Positions 40,509 to 51,440 of a stretch of DNA of 64,000 bases are shown in pieces. The translations under genes and the position numbers were made by a program. The stretch spans positions 10,489,072 through 10,553,071 of the forward strand of contig CM030931.1 in NCBI GenBank assembly GCA_018136815.1. Direction: 5' to 3'. The notes beneath the pieces are model-generated. The model was not told the DNA's origin. It was given only the letters and a program-made list of their open reading frames with translations, and did not search any database. Every line of letters starts with the position of its first letter. The first letter of the stretch is position 1. This DNA comes from Isochrysis galbana. Its lineage: Eukaryota > Haptophyta > Isochrysidales > Isochrysidaceae.

Positions 40509-43500
40509 TCAGTGTCTCACTGGGTCAAGATAAAGAGACTCGCAAGCCTCAGCGTCCGCTTGCACGTAGGTTCGTGACACGGTGATGTCGGCGTTGTAGC
40601 ACCATTGCCCGCCAATGGCGCCGTTGCGGATGGTAAGGCCAACAAGAGTGCCGGGGTCGACACAATCAGGGGATGGAGGAGGTGAAGGTGGTTGTCGAGG
40701 CAGTAGTGGGGGAGGAGGCGGGGTTGCTTGCGATGGTGCGGGCGGTGAAAGTGGAAGAGGGACTGATGGTGGAGACGGCGGCATCTGGGAGGGCGAAGGG
40801 GACTCGAAGAACCATGATTGAATCCATTTCAAAACAAGGAAAGGGCTAGAGACTGCCAACAAAACCTTGAGCAATTTCTTGAACTGTTGGGGAGATGGAA
40901 GCGGCGGAGCCGTCGGCGGGGTTGATGGGGGAGGAGGAGTCGGAGGCGTTGACGGTGGCGGTGGTAGCGAGGGTGGTGGTGGCGATGGTGGTGGTGGCGA
41001 TGGTGGTGGTGGCGATGGTGGTGGTGGCGAGGGTGGTGGTGGCGAGGGTGGCGGTGACGAGGGTGGCGGTGACGAGGGTGGCGGGGGCGAGGGTGGCGGG
41101 GGCGAGGGTGGCGGTGGCGAGGGTGGCGGCGGCGAGGGTGGCGGTGGCGAAGGTGGCGGCGGCGAGGGTGGCGGTGGCGAAGGTGGCGGTGGCGAGGGTG
41201 GCGGCGGCGAGGGTGGCGGTGGCGAGGGTGGCGGTGGCGAGGGTGGCGGTGGCGAGGGTGGCGGTGGCGAGGGTGGTGGTGGCGAGGGTGGTGGCGAGGG
41301 TGGTGGCGAGGGTGGCGGTGGCGATGGTGGTGGCGATGGTGGTGGCGATGGAGGCGGCGGTGACGGCGGTGGCGGCGACGGCGAAGGGCAAGCAAAAGAA
41401 ATGCAATCGAGGCTAGAACAGGTAAAACCGAGGGCCGTACTGATTATGACCGACGATGCCGACGTTAGCTGGGGTGCGCTGAGGCATATCAGAGCGGCGT
41501 TGTTTGAGACCTGCAAGCGGGAACGTGAGCCATCGGGCTAGCGCTATCACGACTTGGCAGCCTAGCCCCGTAGTAGGAGGTTGTCGACAAGGGGTGCGAG
41601 AGCTGCCGGCCCGAGCCGGCTGGCGCGCACTTCGAAGGAAGTACTCGTGGAGGTGAGGAGTGGCACGTTCACGCTCGTCAGAGCGGTGTTGTCGGTAACC
41701 TGCACGCAACAGCAAGTCGACAGGGTAGGCGCCGCCGTCACGCAGCGAGCAAGCGAGAGCTGCGGCCCAAACCGGCTGGCGCGCACTTGGAAGTAATTGC
41801 CCGTGGAGATGAGCTGCGGCAGATCCAGGCTGGTCAGGGCGGCGTTCTTCCGAACCTGCGGACAGCAGCGAGCCGTCAGAGCAGGCGCCGACGCCATGCC
41901 GCAAGCAAGTGAGAGCTGCCGGCCCAACCCGGCTGGCATGCACTTGGAAGTAATTCCCCGTGGAGGTGAGCTGCGGCACGTTCACGGAGGTCATTTCGGG
42001 GTTTTCCAAAATCTACAGGCAACAGCGAGCCGTCAGATCAGGCGCCGACGCCACGCCGCGAGCGAGCGAGAGCTCCCGACCCGAGCCGGCTGGCATGCAC
42101 TTTGAAGAAACTACCCGTAGAGGTGAGCTGTGGCACGCTCATGCTGGTCAAGATGGCGTTGTTAAAAACCTGCAGCTAGCAGCGAGCCGTCAGAGCAGGT
42201 GCCGACGCCATGCCGCGCGCATGTGAGAAGTCCCAGGCCGAGCCGGCTGGCGCGCACTTCAAAGTATGTACCCGTGGAGTTGAGCTGCGGCAAGCTAAGG
42301 CTTGTCAATTTCGCGTTGCCGGTAACCTGCAAACAACAGCGAGCCGTTTGAGCAGGCGTGGCCACGACGCTGCGCGCAAGAGAGAGCTTCCGGCCCAAAC
42401 CGGCTGGCACGCACTTTGAATTCATTACCCGTGGAGGTGAGGTTCAGCGCGTTAAGGCTGGTCAAGGCGGTGTTGGCAGCAACCTGCGGACAACAGCAAG
42501 CCGTCAGAGAAGGTGTCGCCGCCATGCCGCGCCCAAGTGAGAGATCCCAGCCCAAGCTGGTTGGCACGCACTATGAAACGACCACCCGTGGAGGTGAGCT
42601 GCGGCAGGTTCAGGCTGGTCAGGGCGGCGTTCTTCCGAACCTACGGACAAAGCGGACCGTCAGTGCAGGCACCGCACGCAGGCGAGAGCTCCTGGCCCAA
42701 GCCCGCAGGCGCGCACCTCGAAGTAGTTACCTGTGGAGGTGAGCTGCGGCACGTTCATGCTCGTCAGGGCGGTGTTTTCGGTAACCTGCAGACGACAGCG
42801 ATTCGTCAGGGCAGGCGCCGCTGCCATGCCACGCCCAAGCGAGAGCCTTCGCCCCAAGCCAGCACGTGTTGACGAGGGACGCACGGCATATCTGCCGGCT
42901 GGCCGGCATTCAACCACTGGACCGCCCTGCCGTGTCGCACGAATGACGCACTGCGCACGCTAGATCTTCGTGCCCGATGCACCGTAAGCAGACCAGCACG
43001 GTGCGGACGAGGCGGCACACGTCCGCCGTCGAATTGGTAGAGACTGACGATTGCAGGATTGGAGTTCGACAAGAGCGCATACCTGAAAATATGATACTAC
43101 TTCTTCAAGATTGGGCAGATCAATGCTCGTCACAGCCCTCTTATCGACAACCTGCGCACGCAAGGGGGGCAACGTCAGCGTCAGAATGACCCAACCTGAC
43201 GAAAGCATACAATCTCTTTCCCCGTTTGCCGTGATTTAGCGATCCGGTTGACTGCGGCCCCACTGTGCCGAGGATCAATATCCTTGCTCTGGGTTTTACG
43301 ATGGCTTCAGTATCAGCGACTGGACTTCATCAAAACATTGCCATCGTGGCTCGCGTCGTGGCAATACTTCCGGAGCCGCCACGCTCTGTCCTGGAGTCCC
43401 GTCTGATGGGCCGTAGTACTCTGTGCAATGGTCAAGATGCGTAGGAGGCCGAGGGCTTCGCTAGCAGCACGCATACCAATTGCTCTGGGTTTTACGATGG

Positions 43501-43770
43501 CTTCAGTATCAGCGACTGGACTTCATCAAAACATTGCCATCGTGGCTCGCGTCGTGGCAATACTTCCGGAGCCGCCACGCTCTGTCCTGGAGTCCCGTCT
43601 GATGGGCCGTAGTACTCTGTGCAATGGTCAAGATGCGTAGGAGGCCTGGTGCAGTTGACGATGGTGTCCAGATCCTGCTGGTTCTGGATGTTCACATCGC
43701 CCGTGCATTGCGACGAAACTCCTCCAACGCACAAGGCAAAGAGGGTGCAGAGCTTGAGGAACTGTGGCAT
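40509..43770 (-). CDS. Secreted surface protein: LRR/receptor-L repeats encoded by a 69-base exon array plus proline-rich stalk
   Basis: Exon 1 starts at the ATG 43770: signal peptide MPQFLKLCTLFALCVGGVSS, then QCTGDVNIQNQQDLDTIVNC, the start pattern of receptor-L domains; its donor is unresolved (by 43646). Nine exons of exactly 69 bases follow, all phase 0, GT-AG: 43151-43083, 42785-42717, 42640-42572, 42483-42415, 42326-42258, 42169-42101, 42012-41944, 41855-41787, 41699-41631. Each codes one 23-residue turn with consensus VxxNxALTSLxLPQLTSTG then xYF(E/Q). The last exon (41510-40509) starts with a tenth turn and runs into ~150 residues of SPPPP, a hydrophobic segment (FKKLLKVLLAVSSPFLVLKW, possibly an unspliced 81-base intron) and CVDPGTLVGLTIRNGAIGGQ. 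About 580 residues. Likely a cell-wall or adhesion protein with an extensin-like rod. Confidence 0.75.
40930..41395 (-). repeat. 9-base repeat encoding Ser-Pro-Pro-(Pro)
   Basis: About fifty copies of ggtggcgag and one-base variants inside the last exon of the surface-protein gene. On the coding strand it reads SPPPP/SPPP; other frames give His-Arg-His-Pro or Ala-Thr-Leu runs that are not genes. Confidence 0.9.
43284..43646. repeat. Exact 167-base tandem duplication
   Basis: 43284-43450 and 43480-43646 are identical, 29 bases apart (period 196). The right copy ends where exon 1 of the surface-protein gene should end, so both copies lie in or at the edge of its first intron. Confidence 0.9.
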
Positions 43771-43811
43771 CGCTGACGGGAGACCAGGAGAGGGAGGCAG
43801 GGGCAGATGAA

Positions 43812-44200
43812 GGGGGGGGGGGGGGGGGGGCGAGGCGATGGGGGGAGTCCAAGAGGTGTGTGGGATGGGAACTGGAAGGGGAGAAGATCGAGGGGGGCGA
43901 AATCATAGGAACTACGGAGTTCGGAATAACGGCCCCAGAGTCCTCGGGACGGCCTCTCGCCAGAGGGGTCTTCTCATCTCTTCACAAGAGAGAGAGAGAG
44001 AGCGAGGAGGAGAGAGAGAAGGGGGGGGGGGGGGAGGAGGGGGAGGGGGGGGAGGCAGTTGGGGGGAGGCCCTCGCGCGCAGAGAACCTCCCTCCCCTCT
44101 CCCCCCTTTCCCTTTCTCTCTCTTCTTCCCCGTCCCGCCCCGCGCCCAGGGAGGGAGAGGGAGGTGGCCAAGGGGACACCAGATATAAGTGGAAGAGGAC
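43812..44200. repeat. Low-complexity G and GA tracts
   Basis: Runs of G at 43814-43831, 44020-44060, and (GA)n around 43988-44015, upstream of the surface-protein gene. Confidence 0.75.
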
Positions 44201-44209
44201 TCGGGAGAT

Positions 44210-44370
44210 CTCTCTTCAATACCTTTCACTGCCGAGGAGGAGAAGAAAGGAGGATTCTTTAGAAGGAAGCGGTAGAGCTGCTTCTTCATATATATCTCTG
44301 CATACCTTCACTGCCCAGGAGAAGAAGAAGGATTCTTTTTAGAAGGAGGCGGGGCAGCTTCTTCTTCTCG
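44210..44370 (+). repeat. Two-copy tandem repeat, ~80-base unit
   Basis: 'ttcactgcc(g/c)aggag ... ggattcttt...agaagga(a/g)gcgg...gcttcttc' occurs at about 44226-44290 and 44309-44367. Confidence 0.7.
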
Positions 44371-44648
44371 TGATGCGATTGTTCGTTCTGTGGCCGTTTT
44401 GGGAGAGAGAGGGCGTGCGCAGAGCATCCATCATACAAACGAAGAAGTTGGCAGGTCGCGAAAACCTCGGTCGCGGAGATTTTGGGGGGGAACAAGGGCG
44501 GGCGCGGAGCTGCCGGGGAGGGGTCGGGAGTGTGCTGGTTGGGGGGGGGCGGGGGCGGGGGGGGAGTACGGGTTACAGTTGCGGACCAGAAAATAGTCCG
44601 AACATGAACAGGCTCACAGAAAAGGGGGGGGGGGGGGGGTAATGGTAT
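44371..44648. other. G-rich unassigned stretch
   Basis: G runs at 44484, 44541-44561 and 44622-44638. No gene recognised. Confidence 0.5.
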
Positions 44649-44739
44649 TCATTCGGGTTTCACTATACGTTTGACGTCAAACTTTGAGATGAAACCTCGG
44701 AGAAAGCAGGTTTGTTTAACTGCGCCCACTGGTGGGCCG

Positions 44740-44949
44740 AGCGCAGGAGCGGGAGCGGCGGCGGCACGGGCACGCACGGGCTCCACAGCGGGCAGCGCGC
44801 GTAGCTCTCGCTTTGGAAAGCACGAATAAGCAGTAAGCAGGCACGTGGAGTGGAATCCGTGTCCGCACGGCAGCACGCAGCACGCACTTGCACTTGTTCG
44901 ACCCATCGGCCACGGCCTCGAGGCAGATGGGGCAATCCTCCTCGCCCAC
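44740..44949 (-). pseudogene. RING-finger fragment with a 7-base duplication
   Basis: Minus strand: EEDCPICLEAVADGSNKCKC in one frame, then VLPCGHGFHSTCLLTAYSC in the next. These are the two halves of a RING domain (CPIC ... CGHGFHSTC). They are put out of frame by a tandem TGCGTGC-TGCGTGC at about 44869-44882; one copy fewer would give KCKCVLPCGHGFH. The last Cys pair (expected CPxC) reads CPLW, so a second defect is likely. No upstream ATG in frame. Either a decayed ubiquitin-ligase gene or a sequence error in a short repeat. Confidence 0.5.
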
Positions 44950-45409
44950 CTCTCCCTCCTCCCCCCTGAACTTGGGCGGCTTCGACTACTTGCTACTGGC
45001 CAGTATTATTGAATATTGGTTTTTCTCCCTCACGACTCACGAGCAAAAAAAAACATCTGAAGATTCTAGGTTCTAGGCTACACAGTGTTGGGGCATCAGC
45101 TTGTCAGCTTACATCAGTTGAGGGAGCGGATCACCGATCACCGATATCAGCTTATATCACGTCCTAGAAAATTCTTGGATTTCTAGGACTCTGCCGATCA
45201 TGCCGCTATTATAGCCTACGGTGAGCTTATGAGACATCCCATCACCTGAAGCAAACCATCGCCACATCCCATTCAACCTTAGCTCTCCCCATGACCAACT
45301 CTGCGGAGCTTGTCTTTGCTTACTTTTGCTACCACCTTCAGCATGCGGTGCTGCACTCGGGCGTCCGCTCGCACCAGAGGAGTTTTATTTTAGACCTTTT
45401 GGAGCATTA
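44950..45409. other. Unassigned
   Basis: No coding or repeat pattern recognised, apart from 'tctagga' repeats around 45170-45190. Confidence 0.35.
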
Positions 45410-47695
45410 GGATGTCGCATGTCGCATTCATCCTAGATGATGCGATTTCCAGGCTCTTGTTTCCAGGTCCTTCGCCGTGCGGCCACACGGTGAAGCTCAG
45501 GTACATCTAGGTTGGTAGGGTTCGTCCCTAGCGATCTAGAATTCGAGTTCTCGTTTCGTTCTTTCTAGCCTGTCTGTCAGGTCTAGATTCCAGGTTTCCT
45601 CCTTTCGGGCAATCTTGACCCAAAGGAGCCAGGTCGCCTGTCACTCGCTGCGCGCTTGTCTCAGGCTCTCAGGTTACCTTGTGAAGGCTTGTTTAGCTTG
45701 TTGCAAGGCTTGTTGTTTCTTGTTGGGTTCCGGTTCTTTCTGGGGACCTGCTAACTTTCGTTGTCGTCCAGGCCTGTTCTGCGTAGGTTCTGCTTAGCCT
45801 GGTTCGGGTTTCGTTGCCTTCCGGCGTTTGGCGTTCGCGTTGGCGTTCGGAAATTTCCTCTCACATTCCCTAGGTCCGCTACCCTTGGCTCGTAGGTCCT
45901 TGCTTCTTTCTTCTCGGTCAAGGTTTTGGCGAGCGAGTCGGTTGCTCTATCTATCCCTATCCGCTCGACAACCTACTTTTATAAGTGGGGGTCAATGGGG
46001 GCCTCGCGCCCCCCTCTCTCCATTGCGGACACCCCCCGGGGTGGGCCCGTACATTCAACCCCAGCCCCTGCCCTCTGGCAGGGGCAGGGCACTCATCAAT
46101 ACAGCCCAGACCCCTAGTGGGCGCGGGCCGCGAGCCGCACTCCCAGGCCCGCATGGGCCTGCTCTCGTACTGACTCCCCCCCCCATCCCTGGTCGCCAGG
46201 CAGACAGGGACCTCCGGGCGGCACCCAAGGCCAGCGAGGCGAGCGAGGGAGAGGCAGGGGGGGCCAGGGGCTGAGCCCCAGCCTCCACTGCCCCCTGAGC
46301 TGCCCTTGCTGGCCCTCTGGGCGCCCCTGAAGGACCTCTGAGAGCAGGCCTGGCGCGCCGCATGGCGACGCGCCGCAGGGACCGGGGCGGAAGAGAATGG
46401 AACGAGGGAGAGGGGGGGATTTGCACCCCCCCCGATGGAGTGTGGTGAGAAACGAGCCCCGTTTGCGTTAGCAAACGGGCGAAGGGGGGCGGCTGGCGAC
46501 AGGAGAGGCGAGAAGAAGGGAGTGGCTCAAGACGTCCCTGTGGCAGGTATAGGGGGGCGCAGACATTTATTTCTTCGAGGACCGCTCGCGGCGCGAGCTG
46601 TAAGGGCCGTTCTCCTTTTTTGACGAGAGGTTCCTCCCCCCCCCCCGGTGCTTTTTCCCGGAGAGTCGGCCGGCGTCGACCGGACCGCCTCAATGGGTTT
46701 TCACTCATTTTAACTTGTGGGGAGTTAGAATGGGAGCCGGGGGCCTGCGAGGGGGGAGATGTGGAAGGGTGCATAGGAGTATGTATCTGTGACAACAGCA
46801 CGCGCCATGGTGTACGGGCAGGTGCGCTGAGGGCTGTCGTGTTAGTACCGGGCTAGTGAGAGTAGTGGTACTAATGCTCAGATAGATTATCCCTATCCGC
46901 TCGAGATTTGAGGTTTAATTTGCCATCTCCCCTTGGAGATCGGTGTAGGTTCGCTTCTTAGGTGAGGGAATCTTTCCCCTTGATGCAAGCTACATGCAAG
47001 CCTTGGCCCCTTTGGTGTTTCTTCCCCTTGGTTGCTACTCAGGGTTGTTCGTTAGAAGCGTCTAGAAGGTTCACGCTCAACGGCAAGATTTATTCGGTCG
47101 TGAAGATATCTCGTTGCGATCTATATCCAAAGTGATCGCCGTGGCCGCGCGACATGACGCTCCCCTTCGGACTCTCCGCTACGTGGGAAGTTACAACGGA
47201 GACACGCTCCGGCCGTCGCTGCGGAGTCTCTCTCTCTCTCTCGCTCTCTCTCTCCGTCTCTCGCGACGTGTTTGAGTTATCGGTGATTTGGGGTCGCGGT
47301 TGCTTGATAATTTGCTTGGTTTGGGTGAATGATTCCGGTGTGTTCGTGAGGCGGTGTATCCTGTTGTTCTCAGCTCCGTTGTCCGTCGTTGTTCGCTGCG
47401 TCGCTGCACTCAAGCAGCCTAGGCTCCCTCCCTGAGGGAAGAGTTCTTTGTAGGTCTAACAATCTCTGTAAACCCAACACTCTAGGGCCACTAGGAGCGC
47501 CTCGCCGCCCCACCGCCCTTCGTTCGCCGTTCGTTCCCCGTCCAGACACCCACATGGGGTTGCCCGACCCAGTCCAGAATTTCATTCACCCGACTCCCGG
47601 CGGGGAGGAGGGCCAAAGCGCCGCGCTAGCCGCCGGTGCCGCTCGCGACGGAGTGGCTCAGAGCCCTCCGGTAGCGCTCGACTCGACATAGGAGT
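45410..47695 (+). mobile_element. Retroelement long leader and ORF start, with a nested family D insertion
   Basis: 45417-45614 and 46985-47690 together match 62621-63520 almost base for base. The leader contains a (CT)n tract (47227-47252), and the ORF start MGLPDPVQNFIHPTPGGEEG then ALAAGAARDGVAQ. Between the two matching parts lie ~1370 extra bases (45615-46984), which hold the family D element at 45969-46887. Treated as a decayed retroelement 5' end of unknown class. Confidence 0.6.
45969..46887 (+). mobile_element. Family D retroposon with exact 17-base target duplication
   Basis: 919 bases, flanked by identical 17-mers tatccctatccgctcga at 45952-45968 and 46888-46904. The head is CAACCTACTTTTATAAGTGG, with ATG at 45995; the tail is ggtactaatgctcag plus atagat. 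The body is GC-rich (gggcgcgggccgcgagccgc ... cctccccccccccggtgctttttcccggagagtcg) and matches 61503-62310 and 35428-35770. No long coding frame with a recognisable domain. No inverted repeats, so target-primed reverse transcription is the best explanation. Confidence 0.8.
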
Positions 47696-49150
47696 AGGCT
47701 AGCGGATTGGACACTTAGATGACAAAACCAAGCTTGGTGGTCACTGAAGGTCTCAAAGAGGGCAGTCAAAGCAACATTTCATCTCCTGGGGACCATGGAT
47801 AGAAGAGCTCCCCATTGGGTGGTATCAGCCATTTCTCATTTCTCCCGTTTCTAGGACAAGCAACAATTCCGACCAGGTGACCCGTAAACGCGTCACAAAA
47901 CTTGGTGTTGCTGAGGGAATGGTGCCTAGGTACACCTGGAACATTTAATGAGGACATGCATGTGGTAACTCAAGAGCCAAGGTTTGGGACAAAATAACAT
48001 GGTATGCTCATGGGTCATGGTCTCACCTAGCAAAGTTTGTCCTAGTTTCTAGGACTGGTCCTAGAAAGCTGGGTACCTTTATCCGCTATAGGCCATCCCA
48101 ATTCGTCAGTGCCCTGGGAACATTAAAAGAGGATATGCATGAGCAGGCAACCAACAAGCCAAGGTTTAGGCAAAACAAGCACTTTGTCCCCACTTATAAA
48201 AGTAGCTTGATCTCGACGGTGCTCAAGACTCAGTACTCAGTTCGTCCCGCGGCGCTGCCATTCACCATTCACGACCGCGCGCCGCCCACCGGCAACCAGT
48301 GCGATCGCATCATCCCATCATCCCCATCCGGCGGGGCTACGACCTCACGGTCGACTACACCTCACCGAGCACGCAGATCATCCTCTCACCGACCGACTAC
48401 TACTACTACGTCCGCCTTTGGCGCGTCGAGCCGTCGAGCCTCGCCGCCGCAGCAAGGTCGATCGCGGATGCGACAGGTGGCTATGGGCGTATGTCCAAAA
48501 ATTCTGCCCAAATTGTAGTATGTGATTGAAATTCGTACAAATATTATCTGCCTATCCCAAATAACGGTAGGGGCTTTTTGCCGGGCAGAGTGCACGAAGT
48601 AGGAGTAGATAAGCCAGTAATTTAAGCGCGCATGTCGCATGTGACTGATCTTCAAGCCAAAGGTTGAAATAGAAATAGAGGTGCAAGGTGTAACGACAAG
48701 GAAACGGATGACGGCAAAAACGTACGGCACAGCCAAATACAACATGGCCACTTTGTTCGTGTGAATCAAGTGCGCACGTGGCATGGCGTGGGGTTGCGCG
48801 CCCGCGATGTCCAAGCATATGGCATGTGATAGCCGACCACAACAGTACCAGGACTCGCGTGGCGAAGGCGGCATTGGAGCATGGCTCTGACCGACAGACA
48901 ATACATATGCCTTCGGCCAAGAACAACAGCGCCCCTCACCCATCCTGCCCTCTCCGCTCTAACTCTAGGTCCTATTTTGACCCTGCTGCAATGGTGTGCT
49001 TGCAGGCCTGCAGTTGTGTGTCCGGCTAAAGTCGAACGTTTCCATGTTTGAGGCGAAAGGCAACCAGGGGGCGACGCATTTCGCCTCCTCAAATTGCCAC
49101 TGGTGTTTCGGTTGAGTCCATGCCGATGCCGCCAAGGCCAACGGCTGTTT
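47696..49150. other. Spacer with a diverged ~180-base tandem repeat
   Basis: 47937-47990 and 48116-48172 are related (ggaacatt-aa-gaggacatgcatg ... aagccaaggttt-g). 48299-48529 has an open plus-strand frame (DYTSPSTQIILSPTDYYYYV) of natural composition but no known domain. 48190 carries an inverted head-like ttataaaagtagc. No host gene assigned. Confidence 0.4.
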
Positions 49151-49231
49151 CATCCCATGTTATGAGTGGTCATATGCCCCCTCCCCGGCGAGTCTCTGGA
49201 TTCAAAGATGCCTTCGTGACGGTTGAGCTCC

Positions 49232-50331
49232 CTATGGAGCTTCGACCGGCGGTGAAAGAAGGGAAACCCGCAAAAATTTCGCGTGGGAATACTTCTCCCG
49301 CACGGCCTGAAGGCTGTTGGACTCAGCTTTCCGATAGACGAGAAGAACATCGGACACACACTCGTTCAATACCTCCGCTGAGTACCCGCTGGTGGCTTCG
49401 AGGGTCGCAGTCCATGCCGGCAGTCCCGCAGCATGGAGTGCGAGCCGCAGCGATGCGGCGGCTAGCATCGATGGGCTATATTTCAGGAATGCATACTCCT
49501 GGAGAGTAAGCTCACACAAATAGTGGCAAAGAGAAGCTGCCCTTGGGTCACACACGCCACCTATCTGCGCCGCCTTGATGAACCTATTGAGGAACACCTT
49601 TGGTGTGGCCACAGAAAGCTCGAACTGCAGTCGATTGAGGATGGTCCCTTCCATCGCGAGAATCTCGGCGCGCGTATACGTGTTGTCTGAAATGTACACG
49701 AATTCGTCAACGCCAGGCGGGTGGATCTCCTCGTATTTCGCAGCAAGCAACATGCACGAGACTCCAACGAGCTGAAGCTTGCTGCGAGCGACAGGTACAT
49801 ATCCCAGAAAGCGATCTATGTAGTTGACTGTCAGGTGGAGTGTCTCGGACTCAAGTCGATACTCCTCAGCCACCTGCAAACGGTACGGTGACGAAGATGA
49901 GCGCAGGCACCGGAAGCTAGAAAGTGCGCACTTTGGCCTACCTCCACCAGCCAGTCAACTAAGATGCCGCGCATGGTGGCATTGATGTCGCGCTGCGATT
50001 GCATGTAGAAGGGGTGCACACGGAATTTGGTCTCGCGCTCTCTCAGATACAAGTAGATGTCTTTGGCATAGTGCTTGCAGCGCTGAGGATTCGTCTCCCC
50101 CTCATCGATGTCGTAGTCGACAGACATGGCTACAGGCGTATAAGGCATCACTTCGGGGTGCACCGGTTGCTTCTGCTGCTTGTGCTGCTGCTGGGCGAGC
50201 ATCCGCTGGCGCGCAGCCGCGAGCCTCGTCACCCTCACGTCGACTGCATACTGCTTCTCCGCAACAAGAGCGGTGGCGGCAGGAGCGGCGTGGCCGTTGG
50301 AGATGTCACCCAGTGCTGCGCGGGTGCTCAT
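49232..50331 (-). CDS. Cyclin A (two exons)
   Basis: Exon 1 is 50331-49942 and exon 2 is 49873-49232 (minus); the 68-base intron is GT-AG, phase 0. 343 residues. The ATG at 50331 is followed at once by a destruction box, RAALGDISN (residues 4-12), the signal for APC/C-driven degradation in mitosis. The cyclin box starts [17 protein letters not shown] and includes [20 protein letters not shown], the A-type signature ([12 protein letters not shown]), then [20 protein letters not shown] and [20 protein letters not shown]. The second cyclin fold follows ([14 protein letters not shown] onward), ending [20 protein letters not shown]. Cyclin A activates CDKs in S phase and entry to mitosis. Sequence upstream of the ATG is very G-rich. 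Confidence 0.9.
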
Positions 50332-50369
50332 CTCACTCGGGCTGCCGTGGCTTCCGTGCCAGGGGGGTG

Positions 50370-50720
50370 GGAGGAAGAGGTATGGGGGCGGGGGGGGGAG
50401 GAGGAGGGGGTAGGGGGGGTGGGGGGGGTGGGGGGGAGCGAAGGGGGGAAGGGGAGGGGAGGGAGGGTTGTGGTCGACTGGGGCGCGACCTGCCTTGAGC
50501 ACGGGCGCCGATCGGAGGGCCGATGGGCAGGTGGCGGGGGAGGAGGGGGGGGGGGGGGGCAGCAGGGCGGGGGAAGAGGGGGAGGGAGGGGGGGGGGCGT
50601 GCCGTGCGGCAGGTTGAGAAGACCCCTGTTTGAATACAAGAATGTGCAGCGCGTTCTAGAGATAAAAGTAGTCGTGGGGGGCGGGGGGCGCGCGCAGCGG
50701 AGGGGGGGAATGTTCGTGAA
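50370..50720. repeat. G-rich low-complexity tract
   Basis: Runs of G with short interruptions upstream of cyclin A; strong potential for G-quadruplexes. Proline-rich frames on the minus strand here are artefacts. 50721-51100: nothing recognised except gaagtcgcgttccgtcaaaa (50993), also at 55262. Confidence 0.7.
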
Positions 50721-51102
50721 CATACATACTCGGTACGAAGGTTTATACGCTTGTTCACATACTATTTCTGTGGATGTGTCTGTCGTACTCTTGTAAACAC
50801 CTCTGTTTACGGGGATCATGGTCGGTGAACTGGTGAACTGGTCTTTTCGTTTGTTTGTAAATACGCAGGGGTTTTTGCAAAGTTGGAAAAGGGCTGAAAG
50901 GGGGATTCAGGAGGGAGTGCTAAGAAGTCGCGTTCCTGAAACCTTCCTCAAACAGATTATTGATGTAAGTGTAAGGAAGCGCAGTGCCAGTGAAGTCGCG
51001 TTCCGTCAAAAGAGGACCAGGTGGTTTTTCAACATATCTGTTTTCTTTTTAGTTATTAACAATAGTGGTACAAAACAAAGCTAATCGCCGTATACGAGAT
51101 GT

Positions 51103-51440
51103 GCATAGAAACTTTTTCCTCTAAGGCCCACATTAACGTAAAGTCGCCGTATACGAGATGTTTCGTTTACGCAGCACATGTGATTACTTGCAATCACTGT
51201 GCACGCCGTGCGTATGCGCATCGACTTCCCCCCTCGCGAGGGCGCCGTGCGTGCGCATAGAAACTTTTTCCCCTAAGGCCCACATTAACGTAAAGTAGCC
51301 ATATACGAGATGTTTCGTTTGCGCAGCACGTGTGATTGCTTGCAATCATTGTGCACGCCGTGCGTATGCACATCGACTTCCCCCCCCCCCGCGGGGCGCC
51401 GTGCGTGCGCATAGCAACTTCCAGGAAGGTGCACGCCGTG
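51103..51440 (+). repeat. Tandem repeat, ~155-base unit, family K related
   Basis: Two copies (51103-51255 and 51256-51412) of gcatagaaactttttcc ... aaggcccacattaacgtaaa ... tatacgagatgtttcgttt ... cacgccgtgcgtatgc, and the start of a third. The middle (gtaaa-t-gccatata-gagatgtttcgtt) recurs inverted at 52320-52345, next to family K. Confidence 0.75.

Noticed and set aside
40829-41541. Frames rich in Gly-Gly-Glu, His-Arg-His-Pro and Ala-Thr over the 9-base repeat
   Set aside because: The repeat is coding as SPPPP in the minus-strand surface-protein gene; the others are shadows.
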